NCBI RefSeq assembly: GCF_000234095.1
Contig: NZ_JH376797.1
Location: 260,493-324,492 of the forward strand
DNA: 64,000 nucleotides
Source: Centipeda infelix ATCC 43532
GTDB taxonomy: Bacteria > Bacillota > Negativicutes > Selenomonadales > Selenomonadaceae
Direction: 5' to 3'
Shown: positions 1 to 9,540 of the stretch, in pieces
Numbering within the stretch: position 1 is the first letter of the stretch
Layout: every line of letters begins with the position of its first letter
Program-made: the position numbers and the translations under genes
The notes under the pieces: model-generated
Database searches by the model: none
Told to the model about the DNA's origin: nothing
What the model saw: the letters and a program-made list of their open reading frames with translations, nothing else

Positions 1-954
1 GAGGATGCTGCCGTCATCCATATCCGCATCATCGGTGCGGTGACGAAGAATCAGGAAGGCAAGGAACTTGCGGAGCTTGGCGATATGGTCGAAGCGGGGG
101 CGGTTGCGTTCTCGGACGACGGTCATTATGATCCGTCGGCAAAGGTGCTGCTCAGTGCGTATGACTACCTCGTTCCCTTTGACAAGGCCATCATCAATCA
201 TGAGGAGGACACCTCCCTCGTCGAGGATGGCGCGATGAACGAGGGACATCGCAGTGCGATGCTCGGCATCAAAGGGCGTCCGATTGTGGCGGAGGACATT
301 GCCGTCGCGCGTGATGTCATGCTCGCGGAGTACGCAGGTGCGCATGTGCACGTTGCACACATCAGCTCGGGGCGCGCCGTGCAGCTTGTCCGCGAGGCAA
401 AGACGCGCGGTGTGCGTGCGACAACGGAGGTCACACCGCATCATCTGACACTGACGGATGAATGTGTAGACCCACGCGACAGCTCGACGAAGGTGAATCC
501 ACCGCTGCGCACGGAAAGGGATGTCGAGGCGATGGTCGCAGGGCTGCTCGACGGAACGATTGAAATGGTCGTTACCGACCACTCGCCGCACGCACCCGAG
601 GAGAAAGATCGTGAGTACATCTATGCGCCAAGTGGATTCCCAGGGCTTGAGACAGCACTTGGCGTACTGCTGACCGACCTCGTTCACACAGGGAAAATCC
701 CGCTTGAGACACTGATCGAACGCATGACTTACGGCCCCGCGCGCGTCTTCAAGCTGAACGCAGGCACACTCAGTGAGGGTGCGCCTGCCGATGTCACGGT
801 GATCGATCCCGATCTCCAATGGACAGTTGACGTGAACAAGTTCTATACGCGGGGCAGACACTCTCCGTTCAACGGACGGCAACTCAAGGGAAAAGCGGTG
901 CTCACCGTGGTTGATGGCAAGATTGTTATGAAGGATGGGGTCATAGTAGTATGA
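1..954 (+). CDS. pyrC: Dihydroorotase, 5' end outside window
   Basis: Zinc amidohydrolase that closes carbamoyl-aspartate to dihydroorotate, the third step of de novo UMP synthesis, in the cytosol. The frame is open from base 1 without a credible start, so the N-terminus with the first metal-binding HxH lies upstream; about 317 residues are visible. Seen here are VHVAHISSG (near 346-372), the substrate-side NPPLRTERDVEAM (near 493-531) and the metal-site VTDHSPHAP (near 571-597), in family order, followed by the usual C-terminal strand ending VVDGKIVMKDG. The stop overlaps the carA start (ATGA), so it belongs to one operon with carA, carB, pyrK and pyrD. The internal ATG at position 40 is not a plausible true start. 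Confidence 0.96.
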   Translation, partial: EDAAVIHIRIIGAVTKNQEGKELAELGDMVEAGAVAFSDDGHYDPSAKVLLSAYDYLVPFDKAIINHEEDTSLVEDGAMNEGHRSAMLGIKGRPIVAEDIAVARDVMLAEYAGAHVHVAHISSGRAVQLVREAKTRGVRATTEVTPHHLTLTDECVDPRDSSTKVNPPLRTERDVEAMVAGLLDGTIEMVVTDHSPHAPEEKDREYIYAPSGFPGLETALGVLLTDLVHTGKIPLETLIERMTYGPARVFKLNAGTLSEGAPADVTVIDPDLQWTVDVNKFYTRGRHSPFNGRQLKGKAVLTVVDGKIVMKDGVIVV

Positions 955-2024
955 AAGGGAAACTGATACTGGAGGACGGTTCAATCTACACAGGTGAACT
1001 GTTATGCAGTGATACAACAGCCGTGGGTGAGGTTGTGTTTACCACGACGATGACGGGATATCAGGAGAGCCTGACCGATCCTTCGTTCTGCGGACAGATT
1101 CTCACGATGACGTATCCGCTGATCGGTAACTACGGTGCGGCGGCGAAGTTCATGCAGTCGCGCCAGTCTTTTGTACGCGGTTTCGTCATCGGCGAACTCT
1201 GTGACGCGCCGAACAACTGGCAGTCAGAGGAGAGCCTGACGGACTTCCTGACCGAGCACAAGATCCCATGCCTTTACAATGTGGATACGCGTGCCATCAC
1301 GCGTCACATCCGCTCTGCGGGTGCCATGAAGGGCGTAATCGTTCCCGCAGATCTGGGGGAGCGCGAGATTGCAGCATTGCAGACGGAGGAACTTCCGCGC
1401 AACGTCGTGGAAATCGTTACGACCCCCGAGGTCTACACACTTGAGACAGAAATGCCCGATGCACCGCATATTGTGGCAATGGATTTTGGTGTGAAGCGCA
1501 GTATTCTACATAACATCAATCGGATCGGAGCAAAAGTTACGGTTGTACCTGCGCAGACCAGTGCAGAAGAGGTGCTTGCACTGAACCCTGACGGAGTGTT
1601 CCTCTCGAACGGTCCCGGCGACCCGACGGATGTGCCGGAGATTGTGGAGGAAATCCGTAAGCTCGCGGAAAAGAAGCCGATCTTCGGCATCTGTCTCGGA
1701 CATCAGCTGCTCGCGCTTGCGTTTGGTGCTAAGACGTACAAGATGAAGTTCGGACATCGCGGCGGCAATCAGCCCGTCAAGAATCTCAAGATGGGCAAGG
1801 TGCACATCTCTGCACAGAACCACGGCTATGCGGTCGATCCTGCCTCACTTTCGGGCACACCACTTGTTGTTACACATACAAATGTCAACGACGATACGAT
1901 TGAGGGACTGCGTCATACATCGCTGCCGATCTTCTCCGTGCAGTATCATCCGGAAGCTGCGCCGGGACCGGACGACAATATGTATCTCTTTGATGAGTTT
2001 TGGAATCTGATGAAGGGGGAGTGA
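951..2024 (+). CDS. carA: Carbamoyl-phosphate synthase, glutamine amidotransferase (small) subunit
   Basis: Hydrolyses glutamine and channels ammonia to CarB for carbamoyl phosphate, which feeds pyrimidines and arginine. It has 357 residues, close to the family norm. The N-terminal CPSase small-chain domain (about 1-150, with TTTMTGYQESLTDPS) is followed by a class I glutaminase domain. The nucleophile lies in GICLGHQLLAL and the His/Glu pair in QYHPEAAPG, so all three catalytic residues are present. The start overlaps the pyrC stop by 4 bases and carB begins 3 bases after its stop, which indicates translational coupling. No arginine genes are adjacent, so the context is pyrimidine synthesis. 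Confidence 0.97.
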   Translation: MKGKLILEDGSIYTGELLCSDTTAVGEVVFTTTMTGYQESLTDPSFCGQILTMTYPLIGNYGAAAKFMQSRQSFVRGFVIGELCDAPNNWQSEESLTDFLTEHKIPCLYNVDTRAITRHIRSAGAMKGVIVPADLGEREIAALQTEELPRNVVEIVTTPEVYTLETEMPDAPHIVAMDFGVKRSILHNINRIGAKVTVVPAQTSAEEVLALNPDGVFLSNGPGDPTDVPEIVEEIRKLAEKKPIFGICLGHQLLALAFGAKTYKMKFGHRGGNQPVKNLKMGKVHISAQNHGYAVDPASLSGTPLVVTHTNVNDDTIEGLRHTSLPIFSVQYHPEAAPGPDDNMYLFDEFWNLMKGE

Positions 2025-2027
2025 CGT

Positions 2028-5000
2028 ATGCCGCGCAAGGAAAATTTGAAGAAGGTCATGGTCATCGGCTCCGGCCCTATCATCATCGGACAGGCAGCAG
2101 AATTTGACTATGCGGGCTCGCAGGCGTGCCGTGCACTGAGGGAAGATGGTCTTGAGGTTGTGCTTGTCAACAGCAACCCCGCGACCATTATGACGGATTC
2201 GAATATTGCAGACCGTGTCTACATCGAGCCGCTGACGCCGGAGTTTCTTGAGGAGATCATTGCTAAGGAAAAGCCCGATGGTCTCCTGGCGACGCTTGGC
2301 GGACAGGCGGGGCTGAACCTCGCCGTACAGCTTGCCGAGAAGGGCGTTCTCGCGCAGCATGGCGTGGAACTGCTCGGAACTTCACTCGAGGCAATCGAAA
2401 AGGCGGAGGATCGGGAGCGATTCAAAGAAACGATGGAAAAACTCGGCGAGCCAATTCCCGAGAGCACAATCGTTGAGGATGTCCATGCAGCCGTCGAATT
2501 TGCAAAATCAATTGGATATCCCGTCATTGTACGCCCCGCGTATACGATGGGTGGTACAGGCGGTGGAATTGCCGAGAATGAGGAAGAGCTCATTGCGACG
2601 GTCATCAAGGGGCTCAACTATTCGATGATCGGTCAGGTACTCATCGAGCGCAGCGTCGCCGGATGGAAGGAAATCGAGTTTGAGGTCATTCGTGACAGCA
2701 ATGACAACTGCATCACTGTTTGCAGTATGGAGAACTTTGACCCCGTTGGCGTTCATACAGGTGATAGCATTGTTGTTGCTCCTGCACAGACACTGACGGA
2801 TCACGAGTATCAAATGCTCCGCAGTGCGAGCATTCGCATCATCCGCGAACTCGGCATCGAGGGTGGTTGCAATGCGCAGTATGCACTCGACACAAAGAGC
2901 AACAAATACTATGTCATTGAGGTCAACCCGCGCGTCAGCCGCTCCTCGGCACTTGCGTCCAAAGCGACAGGGTATCCGATTGCAAAGGTGTCCTCAAAGA
3001 TTGCGATCGGATACACACTGGACGAGATTGTTAACTCGGTCACAAAAAAGACGAAGGCATGCTTTGAGCCTACGATTGACTACTGTGTGGTGAAGTTCCC
3101 ACGCTGGCCGTTTGATAAATTTATCTACGCAGACCATACACTTGGCACACAGATGAAGGCAACGGGCGAGGTTATGTCGATTGATCGCAGCTTTGAGGGG
3201 GCAATTCTCAAGGCAGTGCGTTCGCTTGAGATCGGCGTGAACCGTCTCTACATCGACCGCTTTGCTACGTGGGACGATGAGCGCGTGGAAAAGCAGCTCG
3301 CACTTGTCAATGACGAGCGCATCTTTGTTATTGCCGAAGCTCTGCGACGCGGTAAGCTGTCCGTTGATGTCATCTCGGATATCACGAAGGTGGATAAATG
3401 GTTTATCCACAAGCTCAAGCACATCACGGATGTGGAGAATCAGCTTGCCGCCTCGCCGCTCACACCGAAGCTGCTTGCAGCAGCGAAGTGGGTGGGGCTT
3501 GCCGATGTCTCCATCGCCGAGCTCACGAAGAAGACACGCGATGAGATTCGCACGATGCGGCGCACGCACAACATCCTGCCATGCTACAAGATGGTGGATA
3601 CCTGTGCTGCCGAGTTCGAGGCAATGACACCGTACTATTACTCCACGTTCCATGGCACGGAGGACGAGGTTGCTGTCTCCCATCGGAAAAAGGTGATCGT
3701 ACTCGGCTCGGGGCCCATCCGTATCGGGCAGGGAGTCGAGTTTGACTACTGCTCCGTGCATTCGGTCTGGGCACTGCGCGAGATGGGCATCGAGGCGATC
3801 ATCATCAACAACAACCCCGAGACGGTCAGTACGGATTTTGACATCTCCGACCGTCTCTACTTCGAACCACTGACGGTCGAGGATGTGCTGAACATTGCTG
3901 ACAAGGAGAAACCGGACGGCGTTATTGTTCAGTTTGGCGGACAGACCGCGATCAATCTCGCGGCGGAACTTGAACGTGCAGGGCTCCGCGTCTATGGAAC
4001 ATCTGTCAACGATATCGACCGCTCCGAGGACCGTGAGCGTTTTGACGAGGTGCTGACACAGACGGAGATTTCACGTCCCGAGGGGATCAGTGTGACAAAT
4101 CTCGCGGACGCTGTGGCGGGAGCAGACCGCATCGGCTATCCCGTCATGGTGCGTCCCTCTTACGTCCTTGGCGGGCGTGCGATGGAGATTGTCTATAACG
4201 AGGAAGAACTGCGCGATTATATGAGCCGTGCGGTCAAGGTCACGCCCGATCATCCCGTGCTTGTCGACCGCTATATGCAGGGAACCGAGGTCGAGGTCGA
4301 TGCCATCTCCGATGGGGTGGATGTCGTCATCCCCGGAATTATGGAGCATATCGAGCGTGCCGGCGTCCACTCAGGCGACAGCATCGCAGTCTATCCGCCG
4401 CAGACGCTGCCCGCGCGTGTGATCTACACCATCATCGACTATACGAAACGGCTTGCCGTCGCGCTCCATGTCAAGGGCCTGCTCAACATCCAGTTCGTTG
4501 TCGCACGTGATGAGGTCTTTATCATCGAGGTCAATCCGCGTTCGAGCCGTACCGTACCGTTCCTCTCCAAGATCACAAACGTCAACATGGTCGGTGTTGC
4601 GACGCAGGTGGCGATGGGGGCGACGCTAAGAGAACTCGGCTTCCACTCAGGGCTGATTCCGCCGCGTCCCTATGTTGCGGTCAAAGCTCCCGTCTTCTCC
4701 TTTGCAAAGATGACGGATGTCGACATCTCGCTCGGCCCTGAAATGAAGTCGACGGGTGAGGTCATGGGGCTGGACTATCACTATGCGCGGGCCCTCTATA
4801 AGGCGATTGTCGGCTCGGGGTTGAACATCCCGACAAAGGGCTGCCTGCTATTTACCGTTGCGAACAAGGACAAGGAGGAGCTCAAGCAGCTCGCAAAGGC
4901 ATTCTCCGAGTTCAACTTTGACATTGTGGCGACGGAGGGCACGGCAAAGGCGATCGCATCCCTCGGCATTGACGTGGAGGTGGTCGGCAAGGTGCATGAG

Positions 5001-5255
5001 CGCAGCTCGGACATCATTGAGATGATTAAGAGTGGCAAGATCAACATGGTGATCAACACGCTGACGCAAGGAAAACACTCCGCACGCGACGGCTTCAAGA
5101 TTCGCCGCGCCACCGTGGAGCATGGCATCGCCTGCCTTACCTCACTTGATACGGCATGGGAGGTGCTGCGCGTGCTTGAGTTTATGCGCAATCGTCGTCT
5201 TGTCTATACACTCGCATTACAAGACTATGTTGGCGGAGGGGATGACCTTGCCTAA
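2028..5255 (+). CDS. carB: Carbamoyl-phosphate synthase, large subunit
   Basis: Synthetic subunit that makes carbamoyl phosphate from bicarbonate, two ATP and ammonia delivered by CarA. At 1075 residues it has full family length. The internal duplication is visible: two ATP-grasp halves, each opening with a similar motif ([20 protein letters not shown] near residue 12 and [17 protein letters not shown] near residue 557). [15 protein letters not shown] in the second half and [17 protein letters not shown] in the first are metal/ATP-binding segments. The C-terminal MGS-like allosteric domain (from about residue 930) contains [10 protein letters not shown] and INTLTQGK. The start ATG follows GGGGGAGTGACGT. 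Its 3' end overlaps pyrK by 14 bases. Confidence 0.98.
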   Translation: MPRKENLKKVMVIGSGPIIIGQAAEFDYAGSQACRALREDGLEVVLVNSNPATIMTDSNIADRVYIEPLTPEFLEEIIAKEKPDGLLATLGGQAGLNLAVQLAEKGVLAQHGVELLGTSLEAIEKAEDRERFKETMEKLGEPIPESTIVEDVHAAVEFAKSIGYPVIVRPAYTMGGTGGGIAENEEELIATVIKGLNYSMIGQVLIERSVAGWKEIEFEVIRDSNDNCITVCSMENFDPVGVHTGDSIVVAPAQTLTDHEYQMLRSASIRIIRELGIEGGCNAQYALDTKSNKYYVIEVNPRVSRSSALASKATGYPIAKVSSKIAIGYTLDEIVNSVTKKTKACFEPTIDYCVVKFPRWPFDKFIYADHTLGTQMKATGEVMSIDRSFEGAILKAVRSLEIGVNRLYIDRFATWDDERVEKQLALVNDERIFVIAEALRRGKLSVDVISDITKVDKWFIHKLKHITDVENQLAASPLTPKLLAAAKWVGLADVSIAELTKKTRDEIRTMRRTHNILPCYKMVDTCAAEFEAMTPYYYSTFHGTEDEVAVSHRKKVIVLGSGPIRIGQGVEFDYCSVHSVWALREMGIEAIIINNNPETVSTDFDISDRLYFEPLTVEDVLNIADKEKPDGVIVQFGGQTAINLAAELERAGLRVYGTSVNDIDRSEDRERFDEVLTQTEISRPEGISVTNLADAVAGADRIGYPVMVRPSYVLGGRAMEIVYNEEELRDYMSRAVKVTPDHPVLVDRYMQGTEVEVDAISDGVDVVIPGIMEHIERAGVHSGDSIAVYPPQTLPARVIYTIIDYTKRLAVALHVKGLLNIQFVVARDEVFIIEVNPRSSRTVPFLSKITNVNMVGVATQVAMGATLRELGFHSGLIPPRPYVAVKAPVFSFAKMTDVDISLGPEMKSTGEVMGLDYHYARALYKAIVGSGLNIPTKGCLLFTVANKDKEELKQLAKAFSEFNFDIVATEGTAKAIASLGIDVEVVGKVHERSSDIIEMIKSGKINMVINTLTQGKHSARDGFKIRRATVEHGIACLTSLDTAWEVLRVLEFMRNRRLVYTLALQDYVGGGDDLA

Positions 5256-6009
5256 GGTAATCGAGGAGGCACGGATTCTTTCGCACGAAGCACCGATTTC
5301 GGGCGTCGATATTCTGACGCTCACCGCTCCCCAGATTGCACAGACATCCTTGCCGGGGCAGTTCGTACAGGTTTCCGTACCGGCGGATGCGGGATTTTTG
5401 CGCCGTCCGCTCGGCATTGCGGAAGTCTCGCGCACAGAGGGGTGGATTCGCCTCATCTATCGACAGGTGGGGCGCGGAACGAGGGGACTTGCGAATGGTG
5501 TGGCAGGAACACTCGTCTCCGTCCTTGGCCCTCTTGGGCATGGATTCAATACTGCGCTCAAACATCCGCTCCTTGTCGGCGGGGGCATGGGGCTTACGCC
5601 GCTGCTCTTCTTTGCGACGGCGCACCCGAATGTCTCCGTTCTGATGGGGGGGCGCACAAAGGAAGAAGTTTTCTGGGAAGAAATTTATCATCCCCATGTG
5701 CGCGAATGCTTCATCACGACGGACGATGGCTCATATGGAACACAGGGATTTGTGACAACACTTCTGCCGAGACTTCTTGCGGATGGCAGTTATGACGGCG
5801 TTGCGGTCTGCGGCCCTCCCGTCATGATGGAGCGCGTCGCCGATATTGCAAGCAAATACGGGATTCCCTGCGAGGTTTCGCTTGAAAAGCGCATGGCGTG
5901 CGGGCTTGGCGCGTGCCTGTCCTGCGCTGTGGATACAAAGAGCGGGCGACGTAAGGTCTGCAAAGACGGCCCTGTCTTTCCGGCGGGGGAGGTGTACTAT
6001 GCCTCCTAG
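5242..6009 (+). CDS. pyrK: Dihydroorotate dehydrogenase B, electron-transfer subunit
   Basis: FAD and [2Fe-2S] subunit that passes electrons from PyrD to NAD in class 1B dihydroorotate dehydrogenase. It has 255 residues. FAD-binding RRPLGIAEV and NAD-domain GGGMGLTPL are visible. The C-terminal cluster is C-x4-C-x2-C-x11-C in [13 protein letters not shown] followed by KVCKDGP. The frame is open upstream inside carB, but the ATG at 5242, preceded directly by GGCGGAGGGG, gives the normal N-terminus ([12 protein letters not shown]), so it is chosen over the longer frame from 5122. It overlaps carB by 14 bases and pyrD by 11, which suggests coupled translation and a stoichiometric PyrDK complex. 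Confidence 0.96.
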   Translation: MTLPKVIEEARILSHEAPISGVDILTLTAPQIAQTSLPGQFVQVSVPADAGFLRRPLGIAEVSRTEGWIRLIYRQVGRGTRGLANGVAGTLVSVLGPLGHGFNTALKHPLLVGGGMGLTPLLFFATAHPNVSVLMGGRTKEEVFWEEIYHPHVRECFITTDDGSYGTQGFVTTLLPRLLADGSYDGVAVCGPPVMMERVADIASKYGIPCEVSLEKRMACGLGACLSCAVDTKSGRRKVCKDGPVFPAGEVYYAS

Positions 6010-6937
6010 TACAGCAAAATATCCGTATGATGACCTCCTGCGTACGAATATCGCCGGCATCGAGATGAGAACCCCCGTCCTCACAGCATCGGGGACGTTT
6101 GGCTTCGGCGAGGAGTTCGCGGACTGTGTCGATCTGGCACGTCTCGGCGGTGTCATGGTCAAGGGGACGACGCTCGCCCCTCGTCGAGGAAACGATGGCG
6201 TACGCATTGCAGAGACACCGCAGGGAATGCTGAACTGCATCGGACTTGAAAATCCAGGGGTAGAGCACTTCCTGACGGAAATCCTGCCACGTATCCAACC
6301 GTACGGTATGAATGTGATCGTCAATATTTCGGGAAGTTCTGTCGAGGATTACGCGGAAATCGCCGAACGTCTGAATGTTGATGGCGTTGCTGCGCTTGAG
6401 ATCAACATCTCCTGCCCGAACGTCAGGGAGGGGGGCATCGTCTTTGGCACAGACCCGCGTGCGGCGGCAGATGTTGTGCGTGCGGTGGTGTCGGCATCCG
6501 AAAAACCTGTCATTGCAAAACTCTCGCCGAATGTCACGAGCATTACGGAGATGGCACTTGCCGTCGAGGAGGCGGGGGCAGATGCGATCTCGCTCATCAA
6601 TACGCTCGTCGGAATGCAAATCGACATCCATCGCCGCTGCCCAGTTCTCGGCAACAGAACGGGAGGGCTTTCGGGACCCGCTGTAAAACCCGTTGCCGTG
6701 CGTATGGTCTGGGACGTGGCGCATGTTGTCCACGTTCCCGTGATCGGGATGGGCGGAATTTCCTCGTGGGAGGATGCCGTCCAGTTCTTTCTCGCAGGCG
6801 CATCTGCTGTCGCCGTTGGGACGGCAAACTTTGTCGATCCCACCGTCACGATGAAGATTTGTGACGGCCTTGGATATTACTTGCATGAAAATCATTGTTC
6901 CAATATCGCCGAAATTATAGCAAAGGCGTGGAAATGA
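5999..6937 (+). CDS. pyrD: Dihydroorotate dehydrogenase, class 1B catalytic subunit
   Basis: FMN enzyme oxidising dihydroorotate to orotate, working with PyrK and NAD. It has 312 residues. The class 1B signature cysteine is in [11 protein letters not shown], with upstream [12 protein letters not shown] and C-terminal FMN-binding [14 protein letters not shown] and [13 protein letters not shown]. The ATG at 5999 lies downstream of GGCGGGGGAGG inside the pyrK end and gives [13 protein letters not shown]; a longer in-frame extension from 5846 would run through pyrK and is rejected. It is the last gene of the operon in the window. pyrE, pyrF, pyrB and pyrR are not present here. Confidence 0.96.
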   Translation: MPPSTAKYPYDDLLRTNIAGIEMRTPVLTASGTFGFGEEFADCVDLARLGGVMVKGTTLAPRRGNDGVRIAETPQGMLNCIGLENPGVEHFLTEILPRIQPYGMNVIVNISGSSVEDYAEIAERLNVDGVAALEINISCPNVREGGIVFGTDPRAAADVVRAVVSASEKPVIAKLSPNVTSITEMALAVEEAGADAISLINTLVGMQIDIHRRCPVLGNRTGGLSGPAVKPVAVRMVWDVAHVVHVPVIGMGGISSWEDAVQFFLAGASAVAVGTANFVDPTVTMKICDGLGYYLHENHCSNIAEIIAKAWK

Positions 6938-7027
6938 CATGGCTTTATGAAAAAATTTCTCACAAAAAGGATTTCATGTTCGTAAGGATTCATCTCGGCC
7001 TATACCGTACAAGGGCTAGGGTGAATT

Positions 7028-7057
7028 TTGACACCTGCACCCCATATGTGGTATAAT
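7028..7057 (+). promoter_or_regulatory. Promoter of rnpB
   Basis: A consensus sigma-A promoter: TTGACA at 7028-7033, an 18-base spacer and TATAAT at 7052-7057. The expected start near 7064 fits the first base of the RNase P RNA helix P1 at about 7069-7071. Confidence 0.85.
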
Positions 7058-7065
7058 CTTCGCGT

Positions 7066-7422
7066 TGGTATGAGAAACCGAGACAATCGCGTCCATCTAT
7101 GGGCGAGGAAAGTCCGAGCTCCACAGGGCAGTGTGCCGGATAACGTCCGGCGAGGGCAACCTTAGGGACAGTGCCATAGAAATTTATACCGCCGATCTTC
7201 GATCGGTAAGGGTGGAAAGGTGCGGTAAGAGCGCACCAGCAGTCGGGTGACTGGCTGGCTTGGGTAAACCCCACACGGAGCAAGACCAAATAGGGAAGGG
7301 CTAAGGCGGCCCGTCGACCTTCCGGGTAGTGTCGCTTGAGGCATCCGGCAACGGGTGTCCCAGATAAATGATTGTCACCGTCCTTTGGACGGCACAGAAC
7401 TCGGCTTATTGGTTTCTCACAT
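7066..7422 (+). ncRNA. rnpB: RNase P RNA, bacterial class A
   Basis: Catalytic RNA that removes 5' leaders from pre-tRNAs. The hallmark GAGGAAAGTCCGAGCTCC lies near 7104, followed by GAGGGCAACC and the GGGTAAACCCC region. The 3' conserved region is AGATAAATGATTGTC then GGCACAGAACTCGGCTTA. The ends pair as helix P1: GAGAAACC near 7072 with GGTTTCTC near 7411, which sets the boundaries to within a few bases. A weak AATGC/GCATT hairpin at 7424-7446 may follow. The next gene (NlpC/P60) starts about 70 bases downstream. An open frame from 7355 overlaps the RNA and is not protein-coding there. Confidence 0.95.
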
Positions 7423-7489
7423 CAATGCTATGAAAAAGCATTTATTGTGCTCAGGGTTTCCCCGGGCATCCGTGGAAGGAAGTGTTTGC

Positions 7490-8152
7490 TTGCGAAAGAA
7501 AATTAAGATTCTTGCATTATCCGCAATGCTTCTCTGCTCCGCATCCATTGCGAGCGCAGAGTCATTCCAGCTTGGCGATCAGGGAACGGACGTAGCTGAA
7601 ATTCAAGGGCAGCTGTCCAGCTTTGGTTATGACGTTGTCGCTGACGGTGATTTTGGACCTGCAACGGCAGAGGCTGTCAAGGATTTCCAGGCGTCGCAGG
7701 GGCTCACAGTCGATGGGATGGTCGGTCCAACGACATATCAAGCACTTCTTGGGAAAACCATGCCGCAGGTCAGCCGCGGTTCGAACTACATCGTTCGCCG
7801 CGTGATCTCAGACTCCATGCAGTACATTGGGGTTCCGTATTCCTTCGGTGGCACAACGCCTTCCGGCTTTGACTGCTCGGGCTTTGTGCGCTACGTGTTT
7901 GCCAATGCGGGCATCTATCTTCCGCGCACGGCAGATGCACAGTACGATGTTGGCTATCCTGTCTCGTCGTCGGAGATGGTTCCCGGTGATCTCGTCTTCT
8001 TCTCGACGTATGAGTATGGTCCTTCGCATGTCGGCATCTATCTCGGCAACGGCAACTTCATCAACGCCTCGTCGAGTCGTGGTGTTGCGATTGACAACCT
8101 GTATGGCGGCTACTGGGGGGCCTGCTATATCGGAGCACGTCGCATTATGTGA
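7490..8152 (+). CDS. Secreted NlpC/P60 peptidoglycan hydrolase with peptidoglycan-binding domain
   Basis: Predicted exported cell-wall endopeptidase of 220 residues. A signal peptide begins MRKKIKILALSAMLL and ends at about SIASA/ES. A PG_binding_1 domain follows (about 25-90, with GDQGTDVAEIQGQL and DGDFGPATAEAVKDFQ), then an NlpC/P60 domain (about 100-220). The nucleophile is in GFDCSGFVRYVF, the His in PSHVGIYLG, and the third polar residue is probably in NFINASS. The start is TTG at 7490 with GTGGAAGGAAG upstream; an in-frame ATG at 7430 has no ribosome site and would spoil the signal peptide. It stands alone between rnpB and a terminator. The peptide bond cleaved cannot be read from sequence. 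Confidence 0.88.
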   Translation: MRKKIKILALSAMLLCSASIASAESFQLGDQGTDVAEIQGQLSSFGYDVVADGDFGPATAEAVKDFQASQGLTVDGMVGPTTYQALLGKTMPQVSRGSNYIVRRVISDSMQYIGVPYSFGGTTPSGFDCSGFVRYVFANAGIYLPRTADAQYDVGYPVSSSEMVPGDLVFFSTYEYGPSHVGIYLGNGNFINASSSRGVAIDNLYGGYWGACYIGARRIM

Positions 8153-8167
8153 TGATACAGAATCTTG

Positions 8168-8191
8168 GGAGGGGCATAGCCCCTCTTTTTT
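8168..8191 (+). terminator. Rho-independent terminator after the NlpC/P60 gene
   Basis: The stem GAGGGGC / GCCCCTC has a short AT-rich loop and is followed by TTTTTT. It lies 15 bases past the hydrolase stop and only about 5 bases before the ribosome site of the 25-codon gene at 8206. Confidence 0.8.
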
Positions 8192-8205
8192 CATAGGAGG
8201 AGACA

Positions 8206-8283
8206 ATGTCCGATCTATTTCTTTGCCTTCTCATCTTCCTCATGCTATACTATGTGTTCGGTGACGAACTCTTCCCACGATAA
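8206..8283 (+). CDS. 25-residue hydrophobic membrane peptide
   Basis: A short gene missed by length cut-offs: ATG 8206, stop TAA at 8281. A perfect ribosome site (AGGAGG at 8195-8200) sits 5 bases upstream. The product begins MSDLFLCLLIFLMLYYVF and ends GDELFPR, a single membrane span with a short charged tail, like small subunits or regulators of membrane complexes. It starts just after the terminator of the previous gene, so expression would need read-through or an unrecognised promoter. No family is recognised. The support is the start context and strongly hydrophobic composition; there is no homology evidence. Confidence 0.55.
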   Translation: MSDLFLCLLIFLMLYYVFGDELFPR

Positions 8284-8361
8284 ATGTACTACATTAAATA
8301 GAAAATATTCCTGCCGGTTGCAATCTGCTATAAATTTATGTAATATGGGGAGCGTGCAGTC

Positions 8362-9453
8362 ATGGAAGATCGATGGTATTTAGCCGCACTCCTGCAGTGC
8401 CGCCAAATGGGAAGTGTCCGAATGCGTCGCCTGTGTGCCACCGTATCGGACATGCGTACGATTTGGTTGATGAATGTGGGAGATCTCCGAGAAACAGGTG
8501 CGCTCACGGAAGCGTTTGCCGAGGCACTTGCCCGTCACAGTGCGATGCACCCTGAACTGCCCGCGCAGATCAGGGAGGATTGTACGCGGCTGAACATGGG
8601 GCTCATTACGATCGACGATGCGGATTATCCTGTTGTTCTGCGTGAAATCTTTGATCCGCCGCTCGTCCTCTATTATCGTGGAACACTCGTCCCAGATGCA
8701 CGCCGGATCAGCATGGTCGGAGCGCGTAAATTTACCGCCTATGGAGAGGCTGCAGCAATGGAGTTTGCCGAGCGTCTTGCGGCGGCAGGGGTCACCGTTG
8801 TAAGCGGTGCGGCACGCGGCATTGATACGCGTGCACATCGCGGTGCACTGCGCGGCGGGCGAACGGTCGCCGTCCTTGGCTGCGGCGTGGACATTGCCTA
8901 CCCGTCTGAGAATCACCGTCTGCTTGCACAGATCGTCGAGATGGGCGGCGCGGTCATCTCCGAGTATGCGCCGGGCACACAGCCGCTGCCCGTCTTTTTT
9001 CCTGCGCGGAATCGAATCATCAGCGGGCTCTCCGAGGGAACACTTGTCATCGAGGCGGCACAGCGCAGTGGCTCGCTCATCACAGCAGAGATGGCACTCA
9101 GCGAGGGGCGGGACGTGTACGCAGTTCCGGGGAGCATCTACTCACCACAGAGCGGCGGCTGTCACAACCTCATCCGCGCGGGGGCGCGGTTGGTCGAGTC
9201 TCCGCAGGAGATCCTTGAGGAGATGCGTTTGGTTGAACCCCCGCGTCGTTCCGCGCGCGAACAACTGACACCGGAAGAAGCCCGTATTTATCAAGTATTG
9301 TCCTTCGATTATGCACTGAGCATGGATGAGATCCTGGATAGTATGCCGGAGCACGATGGGGCAAATATCCCACTGCGCCTGCTGCAAATGCAGCTCAAGG
9401 GAATTATTACAGAGAATGAAATGCACGCCTATCGGCGCGCTGAAAGGAACTGA
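8362..9453 (+). CDS. dprA: DNA-processing protein DprA/Smf
   Basis: Loads RecA on incoming single-stranded DNA during transformation. It has 363 residues: an N-terminal SAM-like region (1-70) and a Rossmann-like core with GARKFTAYGE, SGAARGIDTRAHRGAL, LGCGVDIAYPSENHRL and SGSLITAEMALSEGRDV. The C-terminal winged helix (about 295-363) starts at LTPEEARIYQVL. A promoter TTGCAA-17-TAATAT lies upstream near 8317-8345, and GGGGAG precedes the ATG. comEA and comEC at 17694-20692 add to the competence set. It is the first gene of the conserved dprA-topA-trmFO-hslVU block. Confidence 0.95.
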   Translation: MEDRWYLAALLQCRQMGSVRMRRLCATVSDMRTIWLMNVGDLRETGALTEAFAEALARHSAMHPELPAQIREDCTRLNMGLITIDDADYPVVLREIFDPPLVLYYRGTLVPDARRISMVGARKFTAYGEAAAMEFAERLAAAGVTVVSGAARGIDTRAHRGALRGGRTVAVLGCGVDIAYPSENHRLLAQIVEMGGAVISEYAPGTQPLPVFFPARNRIISGLSEGTLVIEAAQRSGSLITAEMALSEGRDVYAVPGSIYSPQSGGCHNLIRAGARLVESPQEILEEMRLVEPPRRSAREQLTPEEARIYQVLSFDYALSMDEILDSMPEHDGANIPLRLLQMQLKGIITENEMHAYRRAERN

Positions 9454-9457
9454 CGGA

Positions 9458-9540
9458 TTGGTTACGCTGAAATCTGCATCCAAAACGAAAACATCGAAAA
9501 CAAAAAGCTCCAAAAACACAAAGACAACGGAAAAAAAGTA
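9458..9540 (+). promoter_or_regulatory. Possible -1 frameshift leader encoding an N-terminal extension of TopA
   Basis: TTG at 9458 has AAAGGA at 9443-9448 upstream (9-base spacing). It opens a frame of about 27 Lys/Thr/Ser-rich codons (LVTLKSASKTKTSK...), one frame off topA. This frame enters GAA AAA AAG at 9530-9538, a canonical A AAA AAG slippery heptamer. A -1 slip would continue as GTA TTG CCC AAA, straight into TopA. Without slipping, the leader stops after YCPKRL at 9557-9559. Alternatives are translation starting only at TTG 9541, or a homopolymer indel in this strain or read set. Confidence 0.45.

Noticed and set aside
2994-3761. A 255-codon minus-strand frame inside carB
   Set aside because: Shadow of carB; the plus-strand CarB domains continue without a break.
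7355-7489. N-terminal extension of the NlpC/P60 protein
   Set aside because: The frame runs through the 3' end of rnpB and would bury the signal peptide; TTG 7490 has the ribosome site.
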